Below are positions 60,795 through 64,000 of a stretch of DNA of 64,000 bases, in pieces. Origin of the DNA: Alphaproteobacteria bacterium (GTDB lineage: Bacteria > Myxococcota_A > UBA796 > GCA-2862545); contig JACKEQ010000024.1 in NCBI GenBank assembly GCA_020632885.1, forward strand, positions 1 through 64,000, in the 5' to 3' direction. How positions within the stretch are numbered: position 1 is the first letter of the stretch; each line of letters starts with the position of its first letter. The position numbers and the translations under genes are program-made. The notes below the pieces were generated by a model, which worked only from the letters and a program-made list of their open reading frames with translations, was not told the DNA's origin and searched no databases.

Positions 60795-62196
60795 GACCCG
60801 GCGTGCGCGGGAAGGGCAGCACGTCACGGATGTTCTGAACACCCGTCATCCAGAGCACCATGCGCTCCAGACCGAGGCCGAACCCGCCGTGCGGCGTGCT
60901 CCCCCAGCGCCGGAGATCGAGGTACCACCAGAGCTCCTCCTGCTCGACCTGGTGGCGCTCCATCTGCTCGAGGAGCATGTCGAGGCGCTCCTCGCGCTGG
61001 GAGCCGCCGATCATCTCGCCGATGCGGGGCACCAGGAGGTCGGTCGCGGAGACGGTCTCGCCGCCCTCGTCCACGCGCATGTAGAACGCCTTCTGCTCGC
61101 GCGGGTAGTTCGTGATGAACACCGGCCGCCCGAAGTGCTCCTCGGCGAGGTAGCGCTCGTGCTCGGCCTGGAGGCTCTCGTGGGGACCCACGGGGTACTC
61201 CCAGGCACGGTCGACCTGCTGGAGGATGGCGACGGCCTCGTGGAAGGTGACGCGTGCGAAAGGCTCGGCGAGCGCGGCCTGGAGGGACGCGACGACGCCG
61301 GGACCGTCGAACCCGCACTCCTTGCAGGCCTCCTTGGGTCGGTAGGCGCCGCACTCGGGACAGCGCTTGTCGAAGAGCTCGAAGTCGCCCGGCAGATCGG
61401 CCATCACGCGCTGCGTGACCGTGCGGACGAAGTCCTCCGCGAGCGCGATGACGTCGTCGAGGTCCGCGAAGGCCATCTCGGGCTCGATCATCCAGAACTC
61501 GGCGGCGTGCCGGGCGGTGTTGCTGTTCTCGGCGCGGAACGTGGGCCCGAAGGTGTAGACGTCCGTGTGGCTCTGGGCGAAGCACTCCACCTCGAGCTGC
61601 CCGGACACCGTGAGGAACGTGCGCTTCCCGAAGAACCCCTCGGGCTTGTCGCCCGCGCGCACCTCGAACAGCTCGCCAGCGCCCTCCGCATCGGAGCCCG
61701 TGATGATGGGCGTGTGGATCCAGCGGAACCCGTGCTCGTGGAAGTAGCGGTGGATGTGCCAGGAGATCGCATCGCGCGCGCGCACGACGGCCTGGTGGAG
61801 GTTCGTGCGCGACCGCAGGTGCGCGATGGTGCGCAGGTGCTCCAGCGTGGTGCGCTTCTTCTGCAGGGGGTAGGTCGAGGGGTCCGACGCGCCGACGATC
61901 TGGACCTCGTGGGCCTTGATCTCCACGGACTGCTCGCCACCCGGGCTCGCCGCCCACTCGCCCTGGACGCGCACGGCGGCACCCACGCCGAGCTCGGCCT
62001 TGTACGCGAGGGCCAGGGCCTCATCCAGCACGACCTGGACGGTCTTGTCCGTGGAGCCATCGAAGACGTGCACGAAGCTGACGTTCTTGCTGAACCGCGA
62101 CGTCTTCACCCAGCCCGTGACCACGACCTGCTCTCCGACGACAGCGCCCTCGAGCAGCCGGGCGATCGACCGCCGCCTGTGGGGTCCCCGTTCCAT
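60781..62196 (-). CDS. asnS: Asparaginyl-tRNA synthetase with a zinc-ribbon insertion
   Basis: 471 residues, ATG with GGAGG six bases upstream. N-terminal OB-fold (V-V-V-T-G-W-V-K-T-S-R), class II motif 2 (F-R-A-E-N-S-N-T-A-R-H, ~220-230) and motif 3 (G-F-G-L-G-L-E-R-M near the end). AsnRS is favoured over AspRS by the A-E-F-W-M-I-E-P-E segment. Between motifs 2 and 3 there is a C279-P-E-C282 ... C291-K-E-C294 zinc ribbon that I do not expect in the standard enzyme. Charges tRNA-Asn with asparagine. Confidence 0.9.
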   Translation of the reverse strand: MERGPHRRRSIARLLEGAVVGEQVVVTGWVKTSRFSKNVSFVHVFDGSTDKTVQVVLDEALALAYKAELGVGAAVRVQGEWAASPGGEQSVEIKAHEVQIVGASDPSTYPLQKKRTTLEHLRTIAHLRSRTNLHQAVVRARDAISWHIHRYFHEHGFRWIHTPIITGSDAEGAGELFEVRAGDKPEGFFGKRTFLTVSGQLEVECFAQSHTDVYTFGPTFRAENSNTARHAAEFWMIEPEMAFADLDDVIALAEDFVRTVTQRVMADLPGDFELFDKRCPECGAYRPKEACKECGFDGPGVVASLQAALAEPFARVTFHEAVAILQQVDRAWEYPVGPHESLQAEHERYLAEEHFGRPVFITNYPREQKAFYMRVDEGGETVSATDLLVPRIGEMIGGSQREERLDMLLEQMERHQVEQEELWWYLDLRRWGSTPHGGFGLGLERMVLWMTGVQNIRDVLPFPRTPGHAEF

Positions 62197-62296
62197 CACC
62201 GTCCTCCCTGTGTGCCGACGGAGCCTATCCGGACGATGCACCGAACGGGCATGCCGCCGTGGTATCCAGGGTTGCAGGTGTGTGGAGGATCGCACG

Positions 62297-63937
62297 GTGT
62301 GGTGGATCGGGCTCGCGCTGGCGGGCAGAGCGGACGGGATCGCGGCGCTGCTGGACGAGGGGAAGGTGGACGCCGCGCAGAAGAAGTGCGAGCGGCTCTC
62401 GGCGTTCCTGCCCGAGACCGAGGCCGAGGTGCGGGAGGTGTGCGCACGCGCGATGTACTTCCGCGCGGAGTCCGAGGACACCTTCAAGGGCTGGATGCGC
62501 TTCCGGACCGACTGGGCCGGCACCACGGTCGCGAAGAAGGCCCGTGAGGCCGAGGCCGCCGCGAGGCTGCGCGACATCGGCACCGGCGCCGCCGAGTCGG
62601 ACTACACCACGTTCCTCGAGGAGTACGCCGACACCGCATCGGCCGGCGAGGCCCGCCTCCGTCAGGCCGAGGCGGCCCTGAAGTCCATCCAGACCGACGA
62701 CGACGCGCGGCGGGTGGCCCGCGCCTACCCCGGCGCCAAGGGGCTCGAGCGGGCGATCGCCCCGCACTTCGCGTCGTTCGTCACCGTCTCCACCGAGGGC
62801 GGGAAGCCCACGGCCACCCTGGATCCAGAGATCACCCTGCCAGGTCAGGAGCTCCGGGTGGAGTGGGCGGGCCGCACGAGCAAGGAGGCGGTGCCGTGGG
62901 ACCTCGTGGCCCTCCGTCACCTGGAGGCCCAGGGGCTCCCGAACGTGCGCGCGCGCCTGCTGCTCCCCCGCGGAGGAGGCTTCCCGACCTGCACGCTCCC
63001 CGACGCGGAGGTCGGTGTCCGCGTCCGGCTCGGCCCGCTCGAGGCGTTCGTCCCCCACCAGGCCCCGTGCGGCGGGAAGTCCCCGGGCTTCGTCTCCGTC
63101 CGCGACGGGCGGGTCGTGGGCCTGGCGCTCGGACCCGGAACCGGGCTCCGGCTCGCCGGCGCCGACGGCCCGAGGCACGTGCTCTGGGGTGAGGCCACGC
63201 GGGTGCCGCTCCTCGGCGACCTCGGCGAGGACGTCATCCCGCAGGGCGAAGCCCTGAGCCAGCAGGTGGGCACGGCCTACCTCCAGACCCCGCTCTCCGG
63301 CGGGCTGCCCTGGTACGTCGCCGAGGCCCCGCCGCCGAGCGCCCAGCCCCTGCCCACCGGAGCGGAGGGCACCATGCCCAAGGGCACCTCCACGAGCGCG
63401 CTCCCGTCGGGCGATCTGCAGATCGAGGTGGCCGGGAGCGCGCCGCGCACGGTGGCCAACGGCACGGTCCGCGTGATGTCGCCGCTCTACCAGGAGCTCA
63501 CGGGCCTCCACGACGGGCACGGGTCCCTGGGCACACCCGCCATCACACCGTTCCCCGCGGGCTTCTGGCCCGAGGGCAGCGCGGCTGTGGAGGTCGAGCC
63601 GGATCGTCGCGAGGCCGTCGTCCTCGCGCTGAAGCGCTTCGGTGTGGCCTTCGGGCGCGGCTGGCAGGTCCAGATGGACGCCGACGACGAGCTGGAGATC
63701 GCCCTCGAGGGGCGCCTGGGCGACCGCCAGGTGCGCGGCCTGCTGGATCACCGCCCCAAGGCGGACAGCTGGCGCCTGTACCTCGTGGAGGCCCCGGCCG
63801 AGCGCGACGCACCGATCGTCTTCCGGCACGCTGGGGCCACGCACTTCGCCTGGGTGGGCACCCTGGAGGGCCGCCCCGCCATGGAGGCCCTCCGCACCGA
63901 TCCCCGCGGGCTCACCCACACCTGGATCCGCCCGTGA
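62297..63937 (+). CDS. Uncharacterised large secreted protein
   Basis: 546 residues from the GTG at 62297, with GGAGG eight bases upstream; another in-frame GTG lies at 62282. The start V-W-W-I-G-L-A-L-A-G may be a weak signal peptide. Residues ~10-150 are helical and charged, similar to TPR-like regions of outer-membrane lipoproteins (T-F-L-E-E-Y-A-D-T-A-S-A-G-E-A). The remaining ~380 residues are mixed beta-rich sequence without a motif I recognise. Divergent from asnS. Confidence 0.65.
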   Translation: MWWIGLALAGRADGIAALLDEGKVDAAQKKCERLSAFLPETEAEVREVCARAMYFRAESEDTFKGWMRFRTDWAGTTVAKKAREAEAAARLRDIGTGAAESDYTTFLEEYADTASAGEARLRQAEAALKSIQTDDDARRVARAYPGAKGLERAIAPHFASFVTVSTEGGKPTATLDPEITLPGQELRVEWAGRTSKEAVPWDLVALRHLEAQGLPNVRARLLLPRGGGFPTCTLPDAEVGVRVRLGPLEAFVPHQAPCGGKSPGFVSVRDGRVVGLALGPGTGLRLAGADGPRHVLWGEATRVPLLGDLGEDVIPQGEALSQQVGTAYLQTPLSGGLPWYVAEAPPPSAQPLPTGAEGTMPKGTSTSALPSGDLQIEVAGSAPRTVANGTVRVMSPLYQELTGLHDGHGSLGTPAITPFPAGFWPEGSAAVEVEPDRREAVVLALKRFGVAFGRGWQVQMDADDELEIALEGRLGDRQVRGLLDHRPKADSWRLYLVEAPAERDAPIVFRHAGATHFAWVGTLEGRPAMEALRTDPRGLTHTWIRP

Positions 63938-63946
63938 TCCCGGTCG

Positions 63947-63975
63947 TTGAACACCCCCTGCCACAGGGGTAGCCT
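63947..63975 (+). promoter_or_regulatory. Possible promoter at the right edge
   Basis: TTGAAC (63947-63952), 17-base spacer, TAGCCT (63970-63975). The spacer holds the hairpin CCCCTG-cca-CAGGGG (63955-63969), which may instead end the preceding transcript. A GTG at 63981 (V-V-C-L-L-L) could begin the next gene, which runs off the window. Confidence 0.35.
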
Positions 63976-64000
63976 GTCACGTGGTATGCCTCCTGCTGCT

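Overview
This is a very GC-rich, gene-dense bacterial chromosome segment. Several signs point to a myxobacterium-like lineage (Myxococcota or a neighbouring former deltaproteobacterial group): a secreted protein with MopE-type Asp/Cys-rich metal-binding repeats and an Asp-Thr-rich tail, many TPR and FHA proteins, a LexA operator resembling the one described for Myxococcus, and the housekeeping order rho-rpmE-prfA-prmC. No rRNA, tRNA or CRISPR array was seen. Taxonomy is inferred from gene content only.

Layout. 1-2600 is the 5' part of a minus-strand gene for a large secreted beta-helix protein that runs off the left edge. 2620-14599 is one tightly overlapped minus-strand operon: coiled-coil membrane protein, metallopeptidase-TPR-thioredoxin fusion, MoxR ATPase, DUF58 protein, BatA-like VWA protein, DUF4159 protein, second VWA protein. 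14677-15309 is lexA, with a promoter and a 32-bp dyad operator. 15404-18875 holds an FHA membrane protein, a beta-propeller protein and a TetR regulator. 18905-25124 holds a membrane protein, a divergent esterase, a large HEPN-like/repeat membrane protein, an ALDH7-type aldehyde dehydrogenase and a coiled-coil protein. 25238-37849 runs on the plus strand: an apparently frameshifted gene, ligA, an unusual rho, rpmE (type B), prfA, prmC, a peptide-type ABC importer without ATPases, and a TPR protein. 37951-44108 has a small secreted protein, a retropepsin-like protein, moaA, mrp and two predicted outer-membrane proteins. 44133-45795 is a complete ISKra4-family insertion sequence with a perfect 9-bp target duplication.

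45915-49573 holds a small lipoprotein, a TPR protein, an ABC-F ATPase, an AraC-type regulator, a VOC protein and a small membrane protein. 49560-52654 is the accessory, rearranged part. It contains a broken partial copy of phnA, a nearly intact phnA with an apparent frameshift at its start, two arrays of a 7-bp repeat, a block of four hairpins, a 40-bp tandem repeat, a 35-bp inverted repeat, and a four-helix-bundle (23S-IVP-like) gene directly behind that hairpin. 52657-55882 is a three-gene operon pairing a radical SAM protein of the tetraether-lipid-synthase type with an Lgt-like membrane enzyme and a polytopic membrane protein. 56089-63937 has a TPR membrane protein, a broken BMP-type lipoprotein gene, a zinc-ribbon/PEGA protein, an EEP-family phosphohydrolase, a radical SAM/SPASM protein, asnS with a zinc-ribbon insertion, and a large uncharacterised protein.

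The best candidates for something undescribed are the repeat/hairpin/four-helix-bundle block, the Tes/Lgt-like lipid operon, and the rho gene with an altered ATPase site in the conserved rho position. Function calls rest on motifs read by eye; no database search was run.
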